The notes below the pieces were generated by a model. It did not search any database and was not told where the DNA came from. It saw nothing but the letters and a program-made list of their open reading frames with translations. Below are positions 12,540 through 23,230 of a stretch of DNA of 64,000 bases, piece after piece (position 1 is the first letter of the stretch; every line of letters begins with the position of its first letter). Position numbers and translations under genes: made by a program. This DNA comes from Cymbidium sinense (lineage: Eukaryota > Streptophyta > Magnoliopsida > Asparagales > Orchidaceae), in NCBI GenBank assembly GCA_021442155.1, contig CM038222.1, positions 110,239,121-110,303,120 of the forward strand, written 5' to 3'.

Positions 12540-14180
12540 TTTATAATTTTAAGAACTTTTTACTCAACATTAGTGACCCAACACCTCAGTGCTCTTAAAC
12601 TAGCACCTCAACACTGTTAAGCTAAAATGATTCATTCAGAAACTCAAGAGCCCAACACCTCGGCATTATATTTGTAACACCACAGCTCTATGAGGTATAA
12701 TTTGGATTATGCTATGGATGCATTAATATAATCATTTGTGTGAAGAAATACATCCCCTCTGTGCTAGGATTCCTACACAATAGCACTATGAGATGCCTGC
12801 CTGAGCTTAGTTTTCTCAAGTACTTAGCTATACTTCTAGCACCTCAAGCTATACTTATAGTGCCTCGATGCTATACTTGTAGTGCCATGGTGCTATGGGC
12901 ATAATTAGGATTATGATATAAACACCTTCATATTATCATTTAAGTTTCAATTCTAAAAACTTAGCACCTCAACAATGGGATATCAGTGCTATGGCACAGT
13001 GAAATGCTTGCCTAAGCTTAATTTTCTAAAGGACATACGCCTTGGCGCTAGACTTACAGCACAACACTGTGTCACTGATGTCTAAGATTCAAATTTTTTT
13101 AGTGGCATATGCCTTAGTAATGATAAATTTTTACATATTCTTTAATGCATTAGCATTCTTTTCCCTTCTTCTGGATCCAAGATCAATGGAGGGAGGATTT
13201 TATTTCACACCAGAATCAAATTTAACAGTGGTGTATATAGCACCTCGACACTAAAAAAATTGGCACAATGGTGCTACATAAGAGGTAAAGGACCTTAAAA
13301 GTTAATATGGTGATGTTGGATGATAGTGTCTTAGTGTTAATAGAATCTGAGAACTTAGTGTCATGGTGCTTGATTTCTAGCACCATGGCGATATGGATAG
13401 AGCATTCAAGATTTCAATCTTAAGAACTTGGCATCTCGGCACTAGGCCTCGGTGCCTCAGTGCTGCAGGATGGAATGCCTACATTGAATTGAATTCTTGA
13501 AGTTTTTTTAACCAATTTTTATAAAACTTTGGGGGCATAACACCATAGCAGTGCTAGATTTTACCATATTTTGGTGCAAATGCACTCTTCTCCCTTGTTC
13601 TAAATCCAAGAATAACAAATGGAGGGTGTTCTTCTTACGCTGGAATAAAGTTCAACGGCACAGGTCTTCAACATTCAAGATTCTAGATTTTTTTTAAGTA
13701 TTATGGTGCATTCTTTTTACTAGATCCAAGAACAATGGAGATGCACTCTTCTGTTTCTCATCTAATCCAAGATCATGGTGAAGATTTGGTTAAACTTAAT
13801 TTTTAGAGAGAAGATTACTTAAAATAAACATTATTCCAAAATTCTTTTACCTAGAGTAGATGGGAGATTATTCTTGTAGTAATGAAAAGCATGCCTATTG
13901 ATAGACCAAATCAACTAGAGCAAGAATGTTGTTAAAAGGCGTGAAGACTGGAGAGAGTGAGTGGAAGAAGAAGAGAGAGTGTTAAGGGGGCTCGTCTCCC
14001 ATTTTTATAGGTGATTCCCTCCAATGGGGTAGTTTTTTTGCTATTGTAACCATTCCCCATGCTCCCCTAGGCTGTTATTATTGCTAGGGCAGGAAGAGTT
14101 GCTTTCCTGATTTTAAAAACTAAATATTCATAATAGTGCCCCGACGCTAGTATCATAGTTCCTTGACACTAGTATCATAG
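12540..14180. repeat. dispersed GTGCC..GGCAC palindromic phrases, left LTR
   Basis: This non-coding part of the LTR is densely sprinkled with near-palindromes of the form AGTGCCNYGGYRCTA. Examples are at 12881-12894 (AGTGCCATGGTGCT), 13038-13050 (CGCCTTGGCGCTA) and 13438-13470. Equivalent motifs occur at 34910-37260 in the right LTR. No coding motif is recognised; the 13042-13254 ORF looks like chance. Confidence 0.7.
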
Positions 14181-14332
14181 CTCCGCAGCACTATTTTTTT
14201 AATCCAGAAACCATCGGGGGTGATTTGAGTTTCTAGATTCTTTAAGGTGGCAACAGAGCCTAGTCGTTGCAATTGCAACATCACAGTGCCCCATGCCGAG
14301 ATGTGTGCTTTTTTTCATTTTCATTCCTTTCA

Positions 14333-14347
14333 AAATTATCCCCCAAT
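14333..14347 (-). other. candidate polypurine tract of E2
   Basis: Immediately inside the left LTR the minus strand reads TTGGGGGATAATTT and then TGAAAGG, the LTR start. Position and purine content suit a plus-strand priming site. The G run is short and the boundary is by eye. Confidence 0.4.
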
Positions 14348-15790
14348 GAATGGGTCATGTCAATTGGACATAATGCATTCATTATTTTTACTTATTAATT
14401 TATTTTTGATTATATGCAATAATATAATAAAAAGAAAAAATATATAATTTTTTAGAAAATCTCTAATCACTTTCATTGATCATATATATCTCTAATACAA
14501 ATAGGGGCTGTATGAGCCTTGTAGGCTATAATAGACTACCTCTCCCTAGCTTCATGAAGATGTTGAAGGGTAGCTTCTAGGTCATGAACTAATGAGGAAA
14601 GAAGCTGCTCAAGTTTGTTTACCTGAGCATCTGTCTCTGAGCAATCCTCTTATATGGCTGTGATAAACTATCTGATCGTAGCTCTCCTTGCCAATAGATA
14701 CTATCTCTCATCTATAATTCTTTTGATTTGATGGATATGTTGAGCTCAATTTGTGCTCTACATAGTTCTCTCTGATAAGATCTTAAAGCTTTGAGACTGT
14801 GCTTGAGGTCTTGATGAACTAGAGAGACTTGATGTAAAGTGATGCTAAGTGAGATCTCTGTAATAGTGATTGTATCTGAGAAGACGCCCTAATAAGTACT
14901 ATGTAATAAAAATATCTCAAACTTAACATCTCTACATAGGGATTCCCAAAGTTCTAGCTCTCTCACTTCAAGACCCAAGGTGGCAGCATAATTTAATAAA
15001 GAGTTTTCTTCCATGCAAAAGTTAGAAAGTTCAAGCAAGACTTTCGAATCAATACTCAGAAGTAGATGGCATAATTCCATCACTATATGCATAGGCTCTT
15101 TGAAGAGCCACAATATAGTAAATCTGAGGGCCTGAGGCATATCTTAAAGATGAAGCATGAGATCTCCAAATGAAATAGCCTCTAAGTTGTATCTCTCAAC
15201 TTAAGAATATGATGACTCTCTGTATAGGAATCAATATTTTAGGAATCATCCTGAGTGGCACTCACTATCACCAAAGTAAAATCTAACAAGAGTGGCTCAT
15301 GACATAATCATCGTAGTGTTATATTACTTCATGTGTGTGTCTTCTTCAACATGCATATGGTCACTACTAACAAGCTGAGTAGATAGTGGGGAAGCAACAC
15401 TAGCATTTGTCAATAATACAAACATGATATCACTATCTATCTGTTCTGTGAGTGGCTCAGCTACTAATGGTAGGGCAGAAATATAAGTAGGCTCATATAT
15501 CCATACTACTCACATATCATGACTAGCTATCATAGGATTTTGAATATCTTTGTGATCTCTCTTTTGAGTTGATGAAGCCTTTCATCATCATTTCCTACTA
15601 CTGTCAGCTCAGTTGATGATCTCTTAGGGCCATGAGTCTTGCTGGTCTAGCTCTCCCCAATCTATGACTGTATATACAGAAGCTTAGCTCAAAGAAGGAA
15701 GAGTCTGTATGACGGATCCACAGTAGTCGTAGGTAACTAACTCTCATGTAAGTCTGTTATGAAGCTATATAAGTACCCAAACCAATCCCT
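14348..15790 (-). pseudogene. C-terminal part of the E2 accessory ORF, degenerate
   Basis: Minus-strand fragments rich in Leu, Glu, Ser and Gln occur here. The one at 14889-15140 contains ELSNFCMEENSLLNYAATLG and 'EVRELELWESL'. They suggest a helical or coiled-coil tail like those that follow plant mobile domains. Stops and frameshifts are frequent. Nothing catalytic is recognisable. I read it as continuous with the plant mobile domain segment at 15800-17100, but that junction is inferred. Confidence 0.45.
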
Positions 15791-15799
15791 AGGCAGAGT

Positions 15800-17100
15800 A
15801 AGAAATCACATGTTGTAGATGTTGCTACTAGTTGAACAAAAAGTGGGAGCATCCCTAGGGAATGAGTACTTGTTATATCAAATATCTATGGTACTCCATA
15901 TATGGGTGTAGCTTGAGTGAAGCCATACTATCTAGCCACTATGTTGGAATTGTATCCCTCCAATATCTTAGACTCATGATGCCTATAACAAAGCTAAGCA
16001 AGTCTTAGCCAAATAAGGTATTCTATTATGCATCTATATCATGGCCTTAATAGTAGCAATGGTATTCCTCTATTAGTGAGAGAATCTATGAATCTTTGCC
16101 CTAAGCTCTAAGCAAGCAGACTATAAAAGAATGATCTAAAAGTGATACATCATGTGTAATGAATCAAACATGAAGGTCCAACTCTTATCTCCATCTAAGG
16201 TGACTGTAGTTCTGCTCAACAACATGTTTATGGGAAATGCTTCACTTTAAAATAGGATGGCATCTTGGGATAACTAAAAGATCTTGATATATGTGCATGA
16301 AGCCATCCATGTAAGTAGTGTCAAAGAGCATCTACATCATAGTTCAATGAGTTAGTCATCACGCTCGCTCTGCGTAATCCATGATATATGTTAGCAAATG
16401 ATACTGACAACAATGTTATCCTTTCACCATGAGCAAGCAAGCTGGCCATCAAGAGAATGGAAGGATAGAAAAGTTTATTATGTCCTAGAAATATGAAATA
16501 ACATAACCAAGTGGCAATAAAGGCCACTAAAGATAGCTCCTCATTCACGTTCCATGCTAATATTCATCGAAAACTAACTCTTTCTTCTAGCTCCATTCTA
16601 GCACTGAATGACTCCTCAACTGAATGAAATTCCATTTTAAATGGATCCTCTGATCATGTGAAATGAGGTAAACATACTACTGCATCAAGGTAACTCTCAG
16701 ACCATGTGTCTATAGTAATTGTGCCCTACCACCTATGACCTAATTTTTGCCCATTGAATAATCTCTGGTAGTGAGATAGAGCATGAAGGAGACCAAAGGA
16801 GTATACATGACTCCCTCTCCTAGATTGACCAGCTAGCTGATGCTAAAAGAGCTCATGATCTGGAGGTATGCACTCCTCATAAGGAATTCCTATGATAGGA
16901 AGACCTACTATATCCTGCATGTCAGCCAAATCATCTCATGTGGGCCAATCTAATAAGTATTACTGATCCTATCCCAATGTTCTGTTATGCTCTGGATTCA
17001 AGTAAATAGAAGGAAATTATAGTTAAAAAGTAATGTGTATAATGTACGATATATACTAGCCCTCCTAAGGATGTTATCATGCATCTGTAAGTGATGATAA
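15800..17100 (-). pseudogene. plant mobile domain (PMD) ORF captured in E2
   Basis: Minus-strand reading gives segments typical of the plant mobile domain (PF10536, 'aminotransferase-like'). Near 16900 there is 'IVGLPIIGIPYEECIPP', then 'GLLHALSHYQRLF' and GHRWWGTITIDTWSESYLDA. At 16321-16548 follows EELSLVAFIATWLCYFIF, then 'PSILLMASLLAHGERI' and 'SFANIYHGLRRASV'. The pattern of hydrophobic helix, L-A-x-x-L-A-x-G, and I-Y-x-G-L is the PMD core. Host PMD proteins (MAIN/MAIL1 type) act in silencing; in elements the role is unknown. It sits between integrase and the 3' LTR, in the sense orientation of E2. Several stops break it. Confidence 0.7.
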
Positions 17101-17640
17101 GCAAAGTATACATAGCCAAAGACAGCTGACAAAGATGTGCCAAATACTGAGTTTGTCTCAATCATCTGCCTTATGGTGTAGTATATGATAACCCAAAAGT
17201 TTAATTATACCTATAGATGTAGCAATATCTACAACTGGCTAAATCATATCTTGATCTCCAAAGCTAAGGTAGTCTATGATCCACTATAAAGAAACATCAT
17301 GACTATGTCTTAGCCTTAGATTGATCACCCAATTAGCAGGATCATGATTTGATGGATGTTCTGAATCTATAGGTAGAATGCGTGAAGATCAAGCAAATGA
17401 ATCTTCAAACATATCTTTACCCATTAACATATTCTGATGCCATGAAAGTCGCTCCTACAACCTAATTATGCTATGTGGATCATGGGCTTCAATAATGTCC
17501 CATATTTTCTCCAAAGTAGGCTTTATAGGAGGCATGTCATTTAGCCATCTCTAGGTAAATATCGTAGCCAATTTGTAGCAAATCTGGACAAGAGAACATA
17601 TAAATTTCACCTGCATTATGAAAAGCAGTAATATCTAAAT
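17100..17640 (-). other. upstream part of the PMD region, no clear motif
   Basis: AT-rich sequence between the PMD segment and the tandem array. Minus-strand reading gives scattered short peptides without a motif I can name. It may hold the 5' end of the accessory ORF or its promoter. Confidence 0.35.
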
Positions 17641-17779
17641 TTGTAAATGAGCTACTTGTACGCTTTAACTCAGTATTCTTTGATTTCAAAGATTTTAAAT
17701 TTATATTTAAATTTATTTCTTCTTTGAATATATAAAATATATGTTTATATCTAGACCCACCCTTTTTGGATAAGATAGT

Positions 17780-18190
17780 ATCTAAGGTTTGAATTTAAAT
17801 ATGGCCCTTTTAGGCATTGATGGGTCTGATTCAGTCCCTTTGGACATGATGGATCTGACCTGATCCCTTTGGACATGATGGATTTGATTTAAATTTAGAT
17901 CTAGTCTCTTTAGACATGATGGATCTGACCCAGCTTCTTTGGTCATAATCGATCTAATTTGGCCCCTTTTGGAATGATGAATCTTATTTAAATTTAGATC
18001 TGGCCCCTTTGGACATGATGGATATAATCCAACCTCTTTGGGCATGATGGATCTTATTTAAATCTATATCTGATCCCTTTGGACATGATGGGTCTGACTT
18101 GGCCCTTTTGGGCATAGGGGATGTTATTTAAATTTAGATTTGATCCCTTTGGACATGATGAATCTAAGACATGATGGATCTTAGTTAACC
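17780..18190. repeat. 70-bp higher-order tandem array downstream of E2 integrase
   Basis: The phrase TTTGGACATGATGGATCT recurs at about 17842, 17871, 17912, 17941, 17971, 18011, 18040, 18081, 18110 and 18151. Spacing alternates between 29-30 and 40-41 bp, so the true unit is about 70 bp with two variants. A 'tatttaaatttagat' insert makes the long variant. The minus-strand ORF through it is only the translated repeat. It lies just after the integrase end in E2 sense, the hypervariable 3' region known for Tat elements. Confidence 0.9.
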
Positions 18191-18419
18191 CTTTTTATTG
18201 GATATAGTTTTTTTAATGGAGTATTTTCCTTGCATTACAAGGCTTATAAAATTACCCCCTATTGATAAAGGATTTCTTTTGTGATGAGTACTTTCTTCTT
18301 AGACTTTCAATGATGAATATCTCTTCAGTTGATCATTTAGAGTTAATTTTAATTCTTGTATTATAAAGCATAATGCATTTAATAGTTTCACATAATATCT
18401 CTTGAGATAATGTCCATTT

Positions 18420-19650
18420 TTAGGGTGCATAATTCTTTTCCCTTTTGCATCAATGAGCCAATATGCTCCTCATTCATATACTATTTCAATGATATAGAGT
18501 CCTTCCTTGTTTGGATCAAATTTTCCACCTGTTCATTGGTGTGGAATGATAGGGATTTTGCATACCAACATGAGTTCACTTGCTTTAAAGATTCTTGGGT
18601 GTACTATATGGTTGTGAATTTGGATCATTATTGCTCTATATGTTTCTAAATTTTATTGGGCTCATAGTCACACTTCATTGAGAGCTTCTAATTCTTTGAG
18701 TCGTATCTCGACACTTTCCTCCATTGTAAGTTCATTTTGAACTATGATAAGGAGTGAATGTAACTCTATTTCAAGAGAAAACATTGCTTCAACTCCAAAG
18801 ACTATGAAGTATAGCATTATTTGTGTAACCATTTTATATATGGTACGGTATAACCATCCCTTTTATTTTAGAGAGAATTTTCTTGAGAAGTTTAACCAAA
18901 GTTTTGTTGAATGCTTCTATAAGACCATTGGCTATTGGATTATATATTGAAGAATATCACCAATCTATCTTGTATTTCTCATTAAAATGATAGATTTTTG
19001 ATATTCTTTATGGTGGTGCCATTATCAGATTTAATTCTTTGAGGTACTTTCAATCATTAGACGATATGCTTTTGAAATAATTTCACTACATTATCTGCTC
19101 TAACTTCTTTTAAAGGAATTATTTCTACCCATTAGAAAAGTAATCAATTATAGCTAGAATGAAATAATGTCTCCTAGATGATGGAGGATCTATTAGGCCA
19201 ATCAAATTAGTTCTCCAACTTTCAAATGGCCAAGATGCCATTGTTAGATGTAAATTATTAGGTGGTTCATGCAACCTTTCTTCATGTATTTGGCACTGAT
19301 GACATATTTTGGCATGTTCAATGCAATCTTGAACCAAACTGGGCTAATAGTTTCCCATTTATTTGATTTTCATTTTCATTTTAGGATTGGATTGGCGTGT
19401 ACTGTAAAACCCTTTATGGACTTTAACCATTACAATCATTGCTTCATCTGGTCCTAGGCATCCTAACCACATTTGGTTAAATGAGCACCAATATAATGTA
19501 TCATTTATAAGAGCATATCCTAGAGCTCTTTGTAAAATCTGATGAGCCTTTGATTTATTCTTTGGTAATCCATCACCTTTAAGGTAGGTGATGAATGGAT
19601 CTTGCTAGTCATATTATTCTATTATCATTGAAATCTATTGAATCTCTTTG
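18420..19650 (-). pseudogene. E2 integrase
   Basis: Integrase inserts the element cDNA into the genome. Minus-strand reading starts near 19650 with a pre-integrase 'LINDTLYWCSFNQ' stretch and 'VHKGFYSTRQS'. At 19125-19337 comes the zinc-binding end 'HAKICHQCQIHEER', then 'WPFESWRTNLIGLIDP' and 'FILAIIDYFSNG'. Further on is 'NPMANGLIEAFNKTL', which carries the catalytic glutamate. The first catalytic aspartate, in the W-x-x-D-x-I-G-P motif, appears as asparagine. The C-terminal tail (18420-18600) is heavily mutated. The order and wording match the E3 integrase at 54640-55860. Confidence 0.8.
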
Positions 19651-19739
19651 GTTTCAAAGGCTTGCAGGAGGGTTGGTGCTAATGCTAGTCTATTTTGGAC
19701 TATTATTGTAATTGGATCTCCTTAGGGTCTTTCATTTCT

Positions 19740-20150
19740 TTAGCTAGTGTGTCAGCCTTACCATTGTCCTAGCGTGACACCCTTGTAATTATTACTTCAG
19801 AGATTTTTTTTCAAAAGTTCCAAGATGTGCTTATGATAAAGTACTAATTAAAGTTTGCTTATCTTGAATGTCCTAACTATTTGTCAAATTTTAAGTTAAC
19901 AGTCTTTATAAACATGAAGCTACTTAATTTTCATATTAATTCCTAGCTCTAGACCTATAATTAATTCTTTATATTTGTCCTTGTTGTTGGTTCGAGGTTC
20001 TACTAGACTATATGAATATCGAAGAATACCACCTTGCTCTAACATAAATACTAGATTAATTTTGACATGCACTATGGGTAAACCGAGTAGTTTAGCTGGC
20101 TTTATTGATGAATCCCCATCAAAATAGAGTTCCCATTCTCATGATTATAT
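19740..20150 (-). pseudogene. E2 RNase H domain
   Basis: The RNase H domain degrades the RNA of the RNA:DNA hybrid during reverse transcription. The minus strand reads LYFDGDSSIKPAKLLG, 'INLVFMLEQGGILRYSYSL' and EPRTNNKDKYKELIIGLELG, then a frameshifted 'VLYHKHILELLKK'. The first catalytic Asp (FDG) is present. The usual N-N-E-A-x-Y-E-A motif has become NNKDKYKE, which loses the Glu at its normal position. The N-terminal side stops abruptly at about 20150, where the B2-C2 insertion separates it from its RT half at 26000. Confidence 0.75.
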
Positions 20151-20179
20151 TGATGCAAAAATGGAGATCCCCTACTTTC

Positions 20180-23100
20180 AAGAGTGAAACAATATGATAT
20201 GCATGATGTAATAACATACAACATTCAACTAAGGGATTGCTAAATCTTTTACTTATCTTGATTATAAACCTAGGCTTTAAAGTAAAGTTATAAGTTGATT
20301 AAGATTTTAGTTATGAGTTATTAATGATGGTAGAAAATTTAATTTTATCTTGAAGAGCCTACCACATCCAAGCCACACATTAAATCATCACACTTTAAAA
20401 CATCTAGTAAAATCATATTATTTCTATTGCATAATCTAAACATAATGATTAAACATTTAAATTTCACCAAATAATAAAAGGTCGGTGATGTCGGGTACCA
20501 TCGTACACCTCAGAAAAAAAAAGAAGTTCGGTAGCCGAGCTCTACCTTTATATAACCCAGATTAAAATTAAATTTAACAAATGAAATAAATATATAAGGG
20601 TCTTCAATTCTTATTCTTCTTTCCTTCTTTAGATTAGCTTATTCCAGGCTTCACAGGGCCTCTTGAGTCTTTGCCTTTTAGCCACTGCTCATTCTAAACC
20701 CCATAGCACTAATCATATTTTTATTGTAAAATTATATTTTTAAAAAGTAAAATAACTCTAACTACACTTGCAAAATAGATGTTAGCCAAATGAACATACA
20801 AGCCATTTAATTATATTTCATATATTTGGACTTAGCACACTGCACTTGAGTTACCATGCCCAGGTATCCTAATTAGATTATGCTTAGGGACTTAAGTGGT
20901 ACCTACAAGAAAAATGCATTTTTTTTTATATTTTATTATCACAATAGTCCCATAAGCACAATCTTCTATAGAGAACCACATTAGACTAATAACGGCCTAA
21001 CATCCAATCTACGAACAAGCAATCCTAACATCCAATCTAAAAACATTACATCACAAAATAGAACATATCACCACAATGTACAATAGCCTGACCTAATACT
21101 AAGGTCGATGACTTAGTATTCTAAAGTGTGTGTTGAGGCTAGAGTGTGACAGGTCCTAATTACATTTTAGAGTTAGAGTTTTCTAAAGAGTGAGCATTCA
21201 AGTTATCCACTATGGGTGATTGCATTTAAATTCATTTATCATCCTTGATTGGATTTTAAATTATGCATATTTTGTTCATTTTTTATTTAGGATTTAATAT
21301 TGTAAAGAAAAGAAAGAGAGTTAACTCTTTATATTCCTTAACCTAGGTTAATTTCTAAAGAATAGATTTTTATGATTTTTAAACCCTCAATATATAACAT
21401 TGGAAAATTCTAATTAATTCTATATTTAGATTTAGCTTAATGAATTTTATTTAGACATGGAAGCACCATAAGGTTAAATGAAGCTAAATCCCCATCAAAT
21501 GCATAAATATCACTTCAATTTCATTATCAATAACATTCTCCTTTCATTTCATATTTTTGCCTTAATTTAATATGTATACATGCATCACTTATATGTTTTT
21601 TATTTTATACACTCAAAATATGAGCATGCATGAGTTTTATAGCAAAAGGATTTCACTTCATATTTGAACACATATATACATGTATAAGAAACTATGCAAG
21701 TATGTGCCATTGTTAAATAAGAGAAGTGAGATTATCTAAGACCTCTTTGGGGCTACTTAAAGTCTCGTATTCTTGGGATGTCCTAACTATATACTTACTA
21801 ATTCAAATACATATACACACATGTATAAATTTAATGATGAAACCATAAAAAATTATAAGTTATTATCTTCTAATTAAGAAAAGGAAAGTTACCTCCATGT
21901 TTATGTTTCCTCATTTATGACAAATGTTATAAGTGCCAAGCTAGGATTCATATCACTTAATTAATAATTAGCACATAATTTTAAAATAATTTAGGATTTG
22001 TTCATGATAATAGCCACATAATTTATTTATACTTATCCAACTCATGCAATTAAATGCAACATATCATTTTGACTTTAAAACATGTATATATGAAACATGT
22101 GGCATGCATATTTATGGTAATTGAAATAAAGTTAAACATTATCAAATGACATACTTAGCTTCATTAGGACCTAAGAGGGAATCATACTAAATAAATGTTC
22201 CTTAAACTTAATCCAAAGCTTCTTTAGGATTTGATTTTGTGTTTTGGATTATTTAATCCTAATGAGGAGAAACAAGAATTAAGTTATAACCCACACCCAT
22301 GTTAGTTAACTAATGAGTTCAAAGAGAAGTTAAGTAAATTTATGAGTTTGATTAAATTTGGTTTATTAATAAATCACTTGATTACCATCCCAAACAGTCC
22401 CTTAATTTAATAATTATCAAGCAAGGTTCTTATGAAACATGATGATGCAATTGAAAATAAAAGTAGTAATGTCCTAAATATTCTAATACAATTATTCCCA
22501 TGCTTAAATAATTAATTGAGTTAAGTAGATTGAGCTAATTACTATCATGATTTCCTAAACCTATGGAAAATCATAATTTCATTAAAACCCTTACATTAAT
22601 TAAGCACATAAGGAGGAATAATTAAATCAATCTTATTGGTTGTACTAATTATGATGATGATGTAATAATTTTCAATTTTTTTAATTCTATTTGACTATTT
22701 AATCATTGAGCTCTTTAATTAAAGGGGTTTCAAAATGAACTTGAGAAAATAATTAGGAAGGGAGGTCCTAATTATTTTTCTTGTTCATCCTTACTATTAT
22801 AATGATTAAACAACCTTTCCTAATTAATTTTACATTGTTTTTGTTTTAATAATTATTAACTCACTTAAAAAATGTAATTAGAGTTTAAGATTATGAAAAT
22901 CCTAATACCCTAGGTAAATAAATCCAAGAAAATTATGAGAGCTAGAGAACATTAGATATAATTGGCATACTAAACCTTAGATTAATTGGCCAAGTTATTA
23001 GGACTTAATTAAGGAAATTAGTAAAACTTTTAACTCTAATTAGCCACTATTTGCTAGATAAAACCTAAATATTTTATTTTATTTCTAGATTCTCCTCTGT

Positions 23101-23230
23101 TTAACTTTTCCAAAATAGGATTATTTGTATTTTTTAGATTTTACTATAATTAATTTTGTATTTTTAAAGTTCTAGGTAATTAATTATATATTTTAAGCCC
23201 TAATTAACACATTTACATAGTCTTTACCAT
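20180..23230 (+). repeat. dispersed repeat B, copy 2
   Basis: AT-rich, non-coding, similar in block order to 5646-7300. Landmarks are TAAGTTGATTAAGATTTT near 20293, an 'aagagcctaccac' block and a 'ggtagccgagctctacc' block. The last 1.5 kb before 23230 is plain AT-rich sequence with no repeat structure or coding motif that I can see. Confidence 0.5.

Larger units (their letters stand above)
10033..14332 (-). repeat. E2 3' LTR (left copy)
   Basis: It aligns in order with 33583-38128. Shared landmarks are 'agattgatatatattca', 'ctatcatcctgggatatcgtgg', 'cgagagctta', the CT run, the embedded ORF, the many GTGCC/GGCAC phrases, and the terminal 'tgccccatgccgagatgtgt...tttca'. The outer terminus reads TC where the other LTR has TG. 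It is about 250 bp shorter than the right copy, mainly from a loss inside the embedded ORF and near the TATA position. At 10282-10295 it carries a GGGTGGGTGGGGGG tract. Confidence 0.8.

Noticed and set aside
10033..14332. Left and right 4.3-4.5-kb repeats as a segmental duplication
   Set aside because: They bound a minus-strand gag-pol exactly, with a primer-like site and purine tract at the inner edges, which fits LTRs better.
17782..18045. Possible repetitive protein on the minus strand
   Set aside because: The open frame follows the 70-bp DNA repeat. It has no Met context or family match, and the repeat spacing is not a multiple of three throughout.
17780..18190. CRISPR-like regular repeats
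   Set aside because: The spacers are themselves repeated and the array sits in a plant retrotransposon, so it is a tandem repeat. The same applies to 41290-41480.
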